Shown: positions 7,035-16,378, counted from the first letter of the stretch. The stretch: DNA of 49,218 nucleotides from JAGNZR01 sp051652785 (GCA_051652785.1 JBOFUX010000025.1:1-49218), one strand, 5' to 3'. Made by a program: numbers and translations. The notes: generated from the sequence alone by a model not told the origin.

Positions 7035-7790
7035 TTAAAATTTTAAAATTAATTCAACAGGACAATGATCTGAACCATGAATTTCATTATGTATTTTTGA
7101 TATCTCTATATTTTTTTTCAAAGAGTCCGCGACTAAAAAATAATCAATTCTCCATCCTATATTTTTTTCTCTAGCTTGAAATCTATAAGACCACCAAGAA
7201 TAAGCTCCTTCTAAGTCAGGATAAAGATATCTAAAACTATCAGTAAAACCAGAATTTAAAAGAATGGTCATTTTTTCTCTTTCTTCGTCAGAAAAACCTG
7301 GATTTCTTTTATTTGATTTAGGATTTTTTAAATCAATTTCTAGATGTGCAACATTTAAATCACCGCATAAAACAACAGGTTTAGATTTATTAAGTTTCAA
7401 TAAATGTTTTCTAAACTCATCTTCCCAATCCATTCTATCCTCTAATCTAGCTAGTGCTTCCTTAGAATTAGGAGTATAGACATTAACTAAAAAGAATTTT
7501 TCAAATTCTAAAGAGATAACTCTTCCTTCTTTATCATGATGTTCAACACCTAGATCATATTTAACTGAAAGAGGTTTAATTTTTGTAAAAATAGCTGTTC
7601 CAGAATATCCTTTTTTTTCTGCAGAATTCCAATATTGGTGATAACCGGGAAAATCTAAAACTATTTGTCCTTCTTGACATTTTGTTTCTTGAATAGAGAA
7701 AAAATCTGCATTTATCTCTTTGAAAAATTCAAGAAATCCTTTTTGCGCACAAGCTCTTATTCCGTTTACATTCCATGATATAAATTTCAT
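7035..7790 (-). CDS. xth: Exodeoxyribonuclease III (AP endonuclease)
   Basis: A 251-residue member of the ExoIII/ExoA branch of the exonuclease-endonuclease-phosphatase family, which cleaves 5' of abasic sites in base excision repair and removes 3' blocks. Catalytic motifs in order: SWNVNGIRA near the N-terminus, IQETKCQ (metal-binding Glu), CGDLNVAH, IDYFLVAD and the terminal GSDHCPVEL (Asp-His pair). Length is typical. It lies 18 nt downstream of an unknown gene on the same strand and probably shares its transcript. Start is the ATG at 7790 with AGGAG upstream. Confidence 0.95.
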   Translation of the reverse strand: MKFISWNVNGIRACAQKGFLEFFKEINADFFSIQETKCQEGQIVLDFPGYHQYWNSAEKKGYSGTAIFTKIKPLSVKYDLGVEHHDKEGRVISLEFEKFFLVNVYTPNSKEALARLEDRMDWEDEFRKHLLKLNKSKPVVLCGDLNVAHLEIDLKNPKSNKRNPGFSDEEREKMTILLNSGFTDSFRYLYPDLEGAYSWWSYRFQAREKNIGWRIDYFLVADSLKKNIEISKIHNEIHGSDHCPVELILKF

Positions 7791-7808
7791 ATTTCTCCTA
7801 TTTTAAAT

Positions 7809-8381
7809 TTATTCATAATCTATTAAATATTTAATTAAATCAACCTCAGGTCTAAGAGACTCAATATCTTCATCAACATAGTGGGCTCCTTGCTCGAAAG
7901 CTATCTCAACTAAGCCTTTGTATTCGCCTATGTAAGGAATTTCTATTTTAGTCATTCCAAAATTCAGTCCGATTTGATGAAGTTCTGTTAAAAATTTTTG
8001 AAGCTCATAAATAGAGTATTTCTCTCTATTTATATAGTCAGTAAACAAAACTATTATATTTTGAATTTTTTCTAAGCTTTTATCTTTATATCCATATAAA
8101 AAATATAGTTTTTCAAGTAAATCATGCAAAGAAATTTTCATATCATGCGGTAGTTCATATTTACTATAGTTCCAAGAGATTTGTCTAGGAAAAGTTTCAT
8201 GAAAATAGTATTCTAAGAGTTCTCTTCCTGTTTTAAAGGCTCTTACAGTAGATAAACTTAACCATTCTTTATCATGTTTTTCATACTCTATATCAAAAGC
8301 TAATATTTTGTCTAAGTCGTTTTCATCTTCAAATATATATTTTTCACTATTCCAAGTTACATATTCTTGTTCTAAGATCAT
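7809..8381 (-). CDS. Hypothetical protein, 190 aa, upstream of xth
   Basis: I do not recognise this protein. It is 190 residues, acidic, soluble and has no signal peptide or membrane span. It is rich in aromatic residues and Glu, with mixed helical stretches (LEKIQNIIVLFTDYINREKY, LQKFLTELHQIGLNFGM). There are no Cys pairs, P-loop or obvious catalytic motif. A strong Shine-Dalgarno (GGAGGAG) precedes the ATG at 8381, and codon use matches neighbours, so it is very likely a real gene. It is the first gene of an apparent two-gene unit with exonuclease III. Confidence 0.75.
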   Translation of the reverse strand: MILEQEYVTWNSEKYIFEDENDLDKILAFDIEYEKHDKEWLSLSTVRAFKTGRELLEYYFHETFPRQISWNYSKYELPHDMKISLHDLLEKLYFLYGYKDKSLEKIQNIIVLFTDYINREKYSIYELQKFLTELHQIGLNFGMTKIEIPYIGEYKGLVEIAFEQGAHYVDEDIESLRPEVDLIKYLIDYE

Positions 8382-8634
8382 ATCTCCTCCAAATTATGTT
8401 GAGAATTAATTATTTTATTTTTAATATTATACATTAAGAATAGAAAAAAAACTAGAATAAGGTTATAGAAGATAGTAATAATAATATATTAATTCTGCTT
8501 AATTCTAAAAACCGATTACTTATTCTTAAAGCTTATATCTGTTTTCCTGCTCTTTTGCACTATAAACTAAGTAAAATTTGATATTTTTTATTATTATTTG
8601 TAGTATGATTTCATATTTTAGAAGTTACTCAATT
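8382..8634. other. Intergenic region, 253 nt
   Basis: No gene is visible. On the minus strand TATAAT (complement of 8426-8431), about 45 nt ahead of the 190-residue protein, is a plausible -10 box with a poor -35. A short direct repeat (TTAATTCT, about 8500-8520) has no obvious role. I found no convincing terminator for the aroB-ppx gene that ends at 8635. Confidence 0.4.
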
Positions 8635-10656
8635 CTAGAAAAAAATTGTAGCTCCTTCTAAATTATCAACTTCAGAAACCATAATATTATCTTTTTTTAA
8701 AATTTTCATTATAAATAAAAGAATTAATGTTCCACCAATAATAAATTCTGCTCTTTTACTTTCAAGACCCATAAGATTTTTTCTTTCTTCAAAAGTTTTA
8801 TTTTTTAGTAAAGTTAAATTGTTTTCAATGATTTCTTTTGTTAAATTAAAAAGATTAATTTTTTCCTTATTATAAATTTTCATTTTCATAAAAATGGAAA
8901 CATGAGTAGTTACTGTGGCAGCAACTCCTATAAGATTAAAATTTAAGTTAGGAATTTCGTAAAGAGAGGAAAACTTTTCTTCTAGCCACTGAAAACAATT
9001 TTGGATATTATCTTCACTGTAATCTTGAGTAGGAAAAAACTTTTCAGTAACTCTAACAGCACCAACATTAAAACTTTTTATAAATGCAACTATACCGTTT
9101 TCACCAATAGAAAGTTCTGTACTTCCTCCTCCTATATCAAGAACAGCGATTCTATTACTAAAAAAAATTTTACTAAGTCCGGTAAAACTTAATGTAGCTT
9201 CAGTTTCTCCAGAAATACATCTAACATTAATACCAAGGTTCTTAAGACGCATCATAAAATCATCTCTATTAGTGGCATCTCTAACTGCAGAAGTAGCGAA
9301 GGCCTCTATTTCTGTAGCTCCATAAGATAAAGCAATGTTTTTAAACTTGATTATAGCTTTTATTGTTCTATCCATACTTTCACGACTCAAAGAGTTGGAA
9401 AAATAAACTCCTTGACCTAAAGAAGTTATTTCAATGTCTTTATATAAAGATTTAATAATTTTATTTTTGAAAATTGAGTTGTAACAATTCACGTCTGCTA
9501 TTGTTTCAGAAATAAAGACTCTAACAGAATTTGTTCCAATGTCTAAAACAGTTTTAATTTTTGAATTAGTTTTATTATTGAATTTATTATTAAATTTGAT
9601 AATATCTTCTTCTTTTAGTATTATGGAGTTTAATTGTCCAAAATTTTTAAAGGATATAAAAGTTAAACCAAAAGTCGAATTTTTTTTATCTTTTTTCATA
9701 GCAGTTATAAGAATTTCATTTTTTATATATATAGGTAATGAGTTTATTCCATATTTTTCAAATAGTATTATAATTTCTTTTTTTATTTTTAAAAGAGTGT
9801 TAAGGATAGTTTTATCATTTTTATTGATAAATTCTCCAAGCTCTATTTCAAATAGAATTCCTTTAGCAACCCCTTCACCATGAGGAATATTCTTAAATCG
9901 ATAAATAGATTCAAGAGCATGTCCATAGGTATGTCCTAAGTTTAAAATACATCTAATCCCATTTTCTTTTTCATCATGCTCGACTATGTTTTTTTTTATT
10001 TCACAAGAATATTTTATCATTTTTACTAATAATTTATTATTTAAATTTAAAATTTCATTTGCATTAATATTTAAAAAATCAAAATAAGCTCTATTGTTAT
10101 TAATTAAAGAGTGTTTTATAACTTCACCCATTCCAGAAATAAATTCATTTTTATCTAAAGTTTTCAAAAAGTTTGTGTCTATAATAACAGCTTTTGGCTG
10201 ATAAAAAGTTCCAATTAAATTTTTAGTGTTTTTATGATTGATAGCAACTTTCCCCCCAATACTAGCATCAACTTGAGCTAATAATGAAGTTGGAATTTGA
10301 ATGAAATCAATTCCTCGCATATAAGTTGCGGCAACATATCCACCTATATCACAAATAACTCCACCACCTAGGGATATAATAAGGGAGTTTCTAAAAAAGC
10401 TATTTTTTTCCATAAAATTATATATTTTTTCAATATTATTATAATTTTTATACTCTTCTCCATCAGGAAGCTGAAAATATTTTCCCTGTGGTATAAAAGA
10501 CAAAATATTTTCTTTATACAATGCACCAACTTTATCATTACTTAATAACAATATAGAGTCATATTTTTCTATGTACTCTTTTAGTTTAATTATAGAGTTA
10601 GAACCAATATAAATATTATAATTTTTATCTTTTAAAGCAATATTTAAAATTTCCAT
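8635..10656 (-). CDS. aroB: Fusion: 3-dehydroquinate synthase (AroB) + Ppx/GppA-type phosphatase
   Basis: One uninterrupted 673-residue frame joins two complete enzymes. Residues 1 to about 352 are 3-dehydroquinate synthase, second step of the shikimate pathway: NAD-binding GGGVICDIGG, IPTSLLAQVDASIGGK, and metal ligands Glu178 (GMGEVIKH), His242/His246 (LGHTYGHA) and His259 (PHGEG). After an Asn/Lys-rich linker (353-367), residues 368-673 form an actin-like exopolyphosphatase/pppGpp phosphatase: DIGTNSVR, TSAVRDA, ISGETEA and DIGGGSTELS are all intact. Start chosen at the ATG at 10656, because GAGGG sits eight bases upstream; a GTG at 10671 would overlap that site. It lies 37 nt after selU with no terminator seen between, so the two are probably co-transcribed. 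Both active sites look functional. Confidence 0.92.
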   Translation of the reverse strand: MEILNIALKDKNYNIYIGSNSIIKLKEYIEKYDSILLLSNDKVGALYKENILSFIPQGKYFQLPDGEEYKNYNNIEKIYNFMEKNSFFRNSLIISLGGGVICDIGGYVAATYMRGIDFIQIPTSLLAQVDASIGGKVAINHKNTKNLIGTFYQPKAVIIDTNFLKTLDKNEFISGMGEVIKHSLINNNRAYFDFLNINANEILNLNNKLLVKMIKYSCEIKKNIVEHDEKENGIRCILNLGHTYGHALESIYRFKNIPHGEGVAKGILFEIELGEFINKNDKTILNTLLKIKKEIIILFEKYGINSLPIYIKNEILITAMKKDKKNSTFGLTFISFKNFGQLNSIILKEEDIIKFNNKFNNKTNSKIKTVLDIGTNSVRVFISETIADVNCYNSIFKNKIIKSLYKDIEITSLGQGVYFSNSLSRESMDRTIKAIIKFKNIALSYGATEIEAFATSAVRDATNRDDFMMRLKNLGINVRCISGETEATLSFTGLSKIFFSNRIAVLDIGGGSTELSIGENGIVAFIKSFNVGAVRVTEKFFPTQDYSEDNIQNCFQWLEEKFSSLYEIPNLNFNLIGVAATVTTHVSIFMKMKIYNKEKINLFNLTKEIIENNLTLLKNKTFEERKNLMGLESKRAEFIIGGTLILLFIMKILKKDNIMVSEVDNLEGATIFF

Positions 10657-10693
10657 TTTTCTATCCCTCACATTATTTTATATTGTATTTATA

Positions 10694-11728
10694 CTATTTT
10701 AATGGAAAATATTTTTCCCCTAAAAGTTCAATTATTTTCTCGCTTCCTTCTTCTATTGTTTCATAAAATAATTCTTCTCTAAATTCATATTTGTCTATAC
10801 TTTTTTGATAGAGAGAATCATAGTAATTAGTCATAAGTTTTTCAGCAATTAAATCAAGGTTTCCCTCTTCAAGGAGAACTAAAAGTTCATCTACATAGGA
10901 GTGTGGAGCGTATCTTTTTATTTTTAAAATACATTCTTTAATCTCTTCAACACTGGTGTTTGTGTAATCATCTAATACAATATTTACTCTATGAGACATA
11001 GGAGTATCCACAAAAATATGCCTACCATTTAATAGAGAATGGTAGATACATTCTGGAATATAAACATTACCAATTCTTTTACTTTCACTTTCTGCAATAA
11101 CATAGTTTGGCTTATTATTTCTAAAAAATTCGTATAATAGAGATTCAAATCGCTTTTGACTTTGAGGTCTTTTTTCACAAAGTGCACCAAAAAATGAGCC
11201 TTTATGATCTGCAAATTTTTCTAAATCTAAAATACTATAACCTTTTGATTCTAGTGAATTTAAAACTTTAGTTTTTCCAACACCAGTTTTACCGTGAATG
11301 ATAATATATTCTACTCCTTTATTAAGAGATGGAAGTTTTTTACCTATAAATTCACGATAATTTTTATACCCTCCCTCTAATTTAACTGCTCTATAGCCAA
11401 CAGAGGAAAAAAGTGCTGTTAAAGATCCACTTCTCATTCCACCTCTAGCACAGTAAAAAACTATTTTTTTTGTTTGTTTTGAAATTTTATTTATCTCTTT
11501 AAAAATTTCAGGTAATCTTTTTGAAACAGATTCAATGCCTAAAAGTTTCGCTATTTCAGGTGATTCTTGCTTATAGGCAGTTCCTACAACTGCTCTTTCA
11601 TCATTTAAAAGAAGAGGAATATTTATAGCGCCGGGAATCCCTTCAGCTAAAAATTCAGCAGGAGTTCTAACATCTATTAAAATATAGCTTCTCTCTTTTA
11701 TTAATTCTTCGTAGGGAATAGTCTTCAT
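10694..11728 (-). CDS. selU: tRNA 2-selenouridine synthase
   Basis: A 344-residue SelU/MnmH/YbbB, which replaces sulfur with selenium at the wobble 2-thiouridine of tRNA-Lys, tRNA-Glu and tRNA-Gln, with selenophosphate as donor. Residues 1-130 are a rhodanese domain with the catalytic Cys93 in YCARGGMRS. Residues from about 140 carry a P-loop, GKTGVGKT (146-153), as usual. A good Shine-Dalgarno (GGAGG) precedes the ATG. It indicates that the cell makes selenophosphate, consistent with the Sec-containing reductase 6 kb away; tRNA-Lys and tRNA-Glu, both likely substrates, also lie in this window. First gene of a probable operon with aroB-ppx. Confidence 0.93.
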   Translation of the reverse strand: MKTIPYEELIKERSYILIDVRTPAEFLAEGIPGAINIPLLLNDERAVVGTAYKQESPEIAKLLGIESVSKRLPEIFKEINKISKQTKKIVFYCARGGMRSGSLTALFSSVGYRAVKLEGGYKNYREFIGKKLPSLNKGVEYIIIHGKTGVGKTKVLNSLESKGYSILDLEKFADHKGSFFGALCEKRPQSQKRFESLLYEFFRNNKPNYVIAESESKRIGNVYIPECIYHSLLNGRHIFVDTPMSHRVNIVLDDYTNTSVEEIKECILKIKRYAPHSYVDELLVLLEEGNLDLIAEKLMTNYYDSLYQKSIDKYEFREELFYETIEEGSEKIIELLGEKYFPLK

Positions 11729-11778
11729 AAAACCTCCAAAAATTTTTATTAATGATAGTACAGTAATTTATATCTATT

Positions 11779-11795
11779 AGTGTATATTTTACACT
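11779..11795. repeat. Short inverted repeat in the selU-recQ divergent intergenic region
   Basis: AGTGTA (11779-11784) and TACACT (11790-11795) are perfect inverted copies with a 5-nt gap. They lie in the 246-nt region between the divergent selU and recQ genes, which otherwise holds a TATAAT (11905-11910) facing recQ and AT-rich filler. It could be an operator; evidence is weak. Confidence 0.3.
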
Positions 11796-11974
11796 GAAAT
11801 ATAAAAAAATAAAAGTTTTTTTTAGTATTTTAAAATTAAATATAAAACAAAATTAAAAAATATAAAAAATTAATTTATATTTAGAGTCATAGTTTGGTAT
11901 CTATTATAATATATGATATACTTTCTTTAAACAATAGAAGAAAACAAACAAACAAAATTTATTATAGGAGAAAA

Positions 11975-13852
11975 ATGTTAAAAAAAGCCAAAGAATTATT
12001 AAAATCAATATATGGTTATGATGAGTTCCGAGATGGTCAAAGTAACATAATTGAATCAATTTTAGAAGGAAAAGATACAGTAGGAATAATAGCTACCGGA
12101 GGTGGAAAATCAATATGTTATCAAATTCCAGCTCTTTTATTTAACGGAGTAACAATAGTTATATCACCGCTTATTTCTCTTATGAAGGACCAAGTTGACG
12201 GATTAAAAATTTTAGGAATAAAAGCAGCGTTTATAAATTCAAGTTTAAAAAGAGAAGAATATAAAGATGTTTTTTCAGGACTTAGAAGTAAAAAAATTAA
12301 AATTCTTTATGTGTCACCAGAAAGATTAGAAAATAAAAATTTTATAGAGTTTATGAAAAAAATTGAAATATCTTTAATTGCAGTTGATGAAGCTCATTGT
12401 ATTTCACACTGGGGGCATGATTTTAGGAAAACATATTTAGAGATAACAAAATTTAAAGATATGTGTAGTGGAAAAGTTCAAATGTTAGCACTAACAGCAA
12501 CTGCTACAAATGAAGTTAAAAATGATATAATTGATAAGTTAAATTTAAAAGACCCCAACGTCTTTATAGATGTTTTTGATAGAGGAAATATTTTTTTTAA
12601 AGTAGAGCGTGGAAAAGATGCTGAACCTTTTATTGTAAATTATTTAAATAGTAATAGAAATAAATCTGGAATAATTTATGCAAGCACAAGAAAGGAAGTA
12701 GATAACTTATATTCATATTTAACTTTAAAAAAATTTCATGTGGGGAAATATCACGCTGGTCTTAGTGATGAAGAAAGAAAAAGAGCACAGGAAGAATTTG
12801 TAAATGATGAGCTTAAAATAATAGTGGCAACAAACGCTTTTGGAATGGGAATAGACAAATCAAATGTGAGGTTTGTAATTCATAGAAATATCCCAAAGGA
12901 TTTAGAAAGTTATTATCAAGAAATTGGAAGAGCAGGGCGAGATGGCGCACCTGCAGAAGCAATACTTTTGTTTTATGAAGAGGACGAGGGTATTCAAAAA
13001 TATTTTATAGAGAGTAATACAGATATTAATTTTGAATATAAGAAAAAAAAATTAGAAAAATTAGATGAGATGATAGAATATGCTTATTTGGAAAGTTGTT
13101 ATAGAGAGTATATCTTAAAATATTTTGGAGATAAAAGAATTAGAAGTTATTGTGGTAATTGTAATAATTGTTCAAAAATTAAAGATATTGAAAATTCAAC
13201 AATTGAAGCTCAAAAAATATTTTCTTGTATAGGAAGAACTAAAGAAACTATTGGAATATCAACCTTGGTCAATATTTTACAAGGAAGAGCAGATACTAAA
13301 TTAGAAAAAAAGGGATACCATACTCTTTCAACTTTTGGAATTATGAAAGAGTGTAAAAGAGTTTGGTTAGAGGAATTTATAAACTTTTTAATTTCAGAAA
13401 AATATTTAGTTCAAAGTGCGGGAAGTTTTCCTGTTCTTCACCTTACTGAAAAAGCTATAACAGTTGTAAGAAATTTAAAAAAAGTTGTAAGAAGAAAAGA
13501 GGAAAGAGTGAGTTTTGACTACTATAAAGATCCTATATTTACAAAACTTTTAAATCTCAGAAAAGACATTTCAGAAGAGGAGAAAGTAGCGCCTTACATT
13601 ATTTTTTCAGATTTAACTCTTATGGAAATAGCTGAAAAATTACCTTTAACAAGATGGGATATGTTAAAAATAAAAGGAATAGGGAACCAAAAATTTAAAA
13701 ATTATGGAGAAAGATTTTTAGAAATAATGAATGGTAATGTAAAAGCAATTTACTATTATAATAAAGAACAATTAGAGGAGCTAAAAAAAGAATTAAAAAT
13801 TGATCACTCACTTATAGAGTTAGATAGAATTTTAAAGAGGGTTTTAGATTAA
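11975..13852 (+). CDS. recQ: ATP-dependent DNA helicase RecQ
   Basis: A 625-residue RecQ helicase for recombination repair and fork restart. The start is the ATG at 11975 with AGGAG five bases upstream (MLKKAKELLKSIYGYDEFR); the frame extends further upstream to 11894 without a ribosome site. Helicase motifs: FRDGQ (motif 0), ATGGGKS (I), VDEAHC (II, DEAH), LTATAT (III), and QEIGRAGRDG (VI). The RQC zinc site Cys residues follow in ESCYREY and CGNCNNC. The end (FTKLLNLRKDISEEEKVAPY, LTRWDMLKIKGIG) is an HRDC domain. Full domain set, normal length. Confidence 0.96.
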   Translation: MLKKAKELLKSIYGYDEFRDGQSNIIESILEGKDTVGIIATGGGKSICYQIPALLFNGVTIVISPLISLMKDQVDGLKILGIKAAFINSSLKREEYKDVFSGLRSKKIKILYVSPERLENKNFIEFMKKIEISLIAVDEAHCISHWGHDFRKTYLEITKFKDMCSGKVQMLALTATATNEVKNDIIDKLNLKDPNVFIDVFDRGNIFFKVERGKDAEPFIVNYLNSNRNKSGIIYASTRKEVDNLYSYLTLKKFHVGKYHAGLSDEERKRAQEEFVNDELKIIVATNAFGMGIDKSNVRFVIHRNIPKDLESYYQEIGRAGRDGAPAEAILLFYEEDEGIQKYFIESNTDINFEYKKKKLEKLDEMIEYAYLESCYREYILKYFGDKRIRSYCGNCNNCSKIKDIENSTIEAQKIFSCIGRTKETIGISTLVNILQGRADTKLEKKGYHTLSTFGIMKECKRVWLEEFINFLISEKYLVQSAGSFPVLHLTEKAITVVRNLKKVVRRKEERVSFDYYKDPIFTKLLNLRKDISEEEKVAPYIIFSDLTLMEIAEKLPLTRWDMLKIKGIGNQKFKNYGERFLEIMNGNVKAIYYYNKEQLEELKKELKIDHSLIELDRILKRVLD

Positions 13853-13914
13853 AATTTTAGATTAAATATTTTTATAATAAAAAAATAGAAAAAAATAAAA
13901 TTAAGGAGGATATT

Positions 13915-15075
13915 TTGATAGAATTTTTTATTGCAAAAAAACAAATGCTAGACAGAAAAAAACAAAGTTTAATATCCATATTAGGAATTTTGATAGGAGT
14001 AGTGGTGCTAACTGTATCTATTGGAATATCTAATGGTTTAGATAAAAATATGATTCAAGGTGTTCTCTCAATAAATAGTCATATACTTTACCAACCATCT
14101 TCTTCTATTAAAGATTATAAGGAATTGAAAGAGGAGATAGAAAAAATTCCAGGTGTAAAAGGTGTAGTAAGTAATATTTCAATACAGGGAATTGTTAAAT
14201 ATAAAAATGTAAATAAAGAGTACATATCAGGAGTGAAAATACAAGGCTTTGATTTAGAAAGTACAATAAAATCCATGGATTTAGACAAAAAAATATTACA
14301 GGGAAAAATAGATACTAAACCTAATACAGTACTCATAGGGGAAGAGTTGTCTATAAATTTAGGAGCTTTTGTTGGGGATACAATAACAGTTATATCCCCA
14401 GATGGAAAAGATATTAAGCTAGTAATTTCAGGTATATTTAGAACAGGTTATTATGATTATGATTTAAATGTTATTATGATTAATTTAAAAACAGCTCAGT
14501 ATATCTCTTACCTTGGAGATACAATTAGTGAGTTTAATATCATGCTAAATAATCCCTATAATGCCGATAAAATTTCAAAAGAATTACTTGAAAAACATGG
14601 TATTATTACAAGGACTTGGGGAGAATTAAATAGAAATTTATTGTCTGCATTGTCCCTTGAAAAAACAGTTATGATAATTGTGTTTTCTTTAATTATAATA
14701 ATTGCAGGATTTGTAGTATGGTCCACTTTAAACATGATTGTAAGGGAAAAAATTAAAGATATTGGAATATTGCGAGCTATTGGATTTTCCAAAAAAAGTA
14801 TAATGAAAATATACTTAATGCAAGGATTAAGTTTAGGAAGTATAGGAATATTTTTAGGAATAATAATTTCCTTAGGAATTCTTTGGTACATAAAAAATTA
14901 TTCTATACCAGGGATAAGTTCAATTTATTACATCCAAAAAATACCTATTGAGATTTCTATAAAGGAAATAATTATTATAGTGATTTCCAATTTTGTGATA
15001 TTGTTTCTTTCAAGTATACTACCAGCTTATAGAGCAGCTAGTTTGGAAACACAGGAGGCATTAAAGTATGAATAA
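13915..15075 (+). CDS. ABC transporter permease, FtsX/MacB-like (LolC/E type)
   Basis: A 386-residue permease with the MacB/LolCE topology. There is one membrane span at the N-terminus (about 20-42), a large extracytoplasmic domain (about 45-240) and three spans at the C-terminus (about 245-268, 295-320, 340-370). The cytoplasmic segment REKIKDIGILRAIGFSKKSI is the FtsX-domain coupling helix. It starts with TTG at 13915 behind AAGGAGG; no better ATG is nearby. The stop overlaps the ATPase gene by 8 nt, so the two are translationally coupled. Substrate could be lipoproteins, a peptide or a lipid; I see nothing to decide. Confidence 0.85.
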   Translation: MIEFFIAKKQMLDRKKQSLISILGILIGVVVLTVSIGISNGLDKNMIQGVLSINSHILYQPSSSIKDYKELKEEIEKIPGVKGVVSNISIQGIVKYKNVNKEYISGVKIQGFDLESTIKSMDLDKKILQGKIDTKPNTVLIGEELSINLGAFVGDTITVISPDGKDIKLVISGIFRTGYYDYDLNVIMINLKTAQYISYLGDTISEFNIMLNNPYNADKISKELLEKHGIITRTWGELNRNLLSALSLEKTVMIIVFSLIIIIAGFVVWSTLNMIVREKIKDIGILRAIGFSKKSIMKIYLMQGLSLGSIGIFLGIIISLGILWYIKNYSIPGISSIYYIQKIPIEISIKEIIIIVISNFVILFLSSILPAYRAASLETQEALKYE

Positions 15076-15754
15076 AAAAATAGTATTAAAATTAGAAAAT
15101 ATAAACAAAACTTATGAAGGGGCTAATGAGAGTATTCATATTATTAGAAACTTAAATATAGAAATAAAGGAAGGTGATTTTATATCTATAATGGGTAAAT
15201 CAGGAAGTGGAAAATCAACGCTTCTTAATCTGATAGGGCTTTTAGATAAGCCTAATAGTGGAAAATTGTTTATTGACGGTATTGACACTATTCAAGCAAA
15301 TGATTTAGAGAAAAATATTATAAAAAATGAAAAACTAGGATTTGTATTTCAATTTCATTATTTACTAAAAGAATTTACGGCTCTTGAAAATGTTATGTTA
15401 CCTGGACTTTTAAAAAATTATAAAAATAAAGATAAAATTAGAGAAAAAGCGCTAAATTTATTAAAAGAAGTAGGGTTAGAAGATAGGGGCTCACATAGAC
15501 CAACGGAACTCTCAGGCGGTGAGAAGCAAAGAGTGGCTATTGCAAGAGCTATGATAAATTCTCCTAAAATTATTTTAGCAGATGAACCAACAGGAAATTT
15601 AGATGAGGAAACAAGTGAAATGATTCATGAAATATTTAAAAAAATAAATAAAGAATTTAATCAAACCATAATTGTAGTAACACATTCTAAAGAGCTTGCT
15701 AGCATAACAGATAAAAGTTTAGTTTTAAAAAAAGGAAAAATAGAAATCTTATAG
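15068..15754 (+). CDS. ABC transporter ATP-binding protein (LolD/MacB type)
   Basis: A 228-residue ATPase with complete motifs: Walker A GKSGSGKST, Q-loop FQFHYLLKEFTALENV, signature LSGGEKQRVAIARA, Walker B ILADEPTGNLDE and the H-loop VVTHS. The long sequence around the Q-loop and the ADEPTGNLD form are those of the LolD/MacB/FtsE group, which pairs with the FtsX-like permease encoded just upstream (8-nt overlap). No separate periplasmic partner gene is adjacent. Confidence 0.92.
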   Translation: MNKKIVLKLENINKTYEGANESIHIIRNLNIEIKEGDFISIMGKSGSGKSTLLNLIGLLDKPNSGKLFIDGIDTIQANDLEKNIIKNEKLGFVFQFHYLLKEFTALENVMLPGLLKNYKNKDKIREKALNLLKEVGLEDRGSHRPTELSGGEKQRVAIARAMINSPKIILADEPTGNLDEETSEMIHEIFKKINKEFNQTIIVVTHSKELASITDKSLVLKKGKIEIL

Positions 15755-15826
15755 AATAAAGAAGTAACACACTAAATAATGGACTTGGTTATTATAATTA
15801 TACATAAAAGTTAAGGAGTGGTAAGT

Positions 15827-16375
15827 ATGAAAATGGTGATTCATGGAAGACATCTAGCAATAACACCTGCAATGAGGGAGTATGCTGAAGAAAAAATAGG
15901 AAGAATTAAAAAATATTATGAAAATATTTTAGAAATAGACGTGACTCTTTCAGCAATAAAATCAAAAACAGGACCTTCACATACGGTAGAAGCTTTAGTT
16001 TTTGTAAATGGGGCAACTATTAAGGGAAGTTCTACAGAGTCAGATTTATATGCAGCTATGGATGCTGTTTCAGACATATTAGAAACTCAGGTTAAGAAAA
16101 GAAAAGAAAAGAAAAATGAAGAAAAATATAGTAATGTTATAAAAGAATTAAAAGTTGCTTCAAAAGAAGGTGGACTGAATAAAGAGATTTCAAAAACTGT
16201 ACTAAGTACTTCTCTTTCTCCTAGACCAATGAGTATAGAGGAAGCCATTCTACAACTTGAGTGTTTAAAAAGAAGTTTTTACGCTTTTATAAATGCAGAA
16301 ACAAGAGAGATGAATGTAGTTTATCATAGAGAAGATGGAGATTATGGACATATAGAATCTGGAACAAAAGGTTAA
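15827..16375 (+). CDS. hpf: Ribosome hibernation promoting factor, long form
   Basis: A 182-residue long-form HPF, which pairs 70S ribosomes into inactive 100S dimers in slow growth. Start taken as ATG at 15827 (MKMVIHGRHLAITPAMREYA) with AAGGAG ahead; a GTG nine bases upstream lies in that ribosome site. Residues 1 to about 100 are the S30AE domain that sits in the decoding channel. After a lysine-rich linker, residues from about 125 (SPRPMSIEEAILQLECLKRS to the YHREDGDYG segment) form the C-terminal dimerisation domain. A terminator follows within a few bases, so it is probably a single-gene unit. Confidence 0.95.
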   Translation: MKMVIHGRHLAITPAMREYAEEKIGRIKKYYENILEIDVTLSAIKSKTGPSHTVEALVFVNGATIKGSSTESDLYAAMDAVSDILETQVKKRKEKKNEEKYSNVIKELKVASKEGGLNKEISKTVLSTSLSPRPMSIEEAILQLECLKRSFYAFINAETREMNVVYHREDGDYGHIESGTKG

Positions 16376-16378
16376 AAT

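Noticed and set aside
8495..8520. Short TTAATTCT direct repeat as an operator
   Set aside because: Two 8-base AT-rich copies are expected by chance at this base composition.
8635..10656. Two separate aroB and ppx genes misread as one
   Set aside because: There is no stop or start with a ribosome site at the linker and both domains are in the same frame without gaps; a fusion is the simplest reading.
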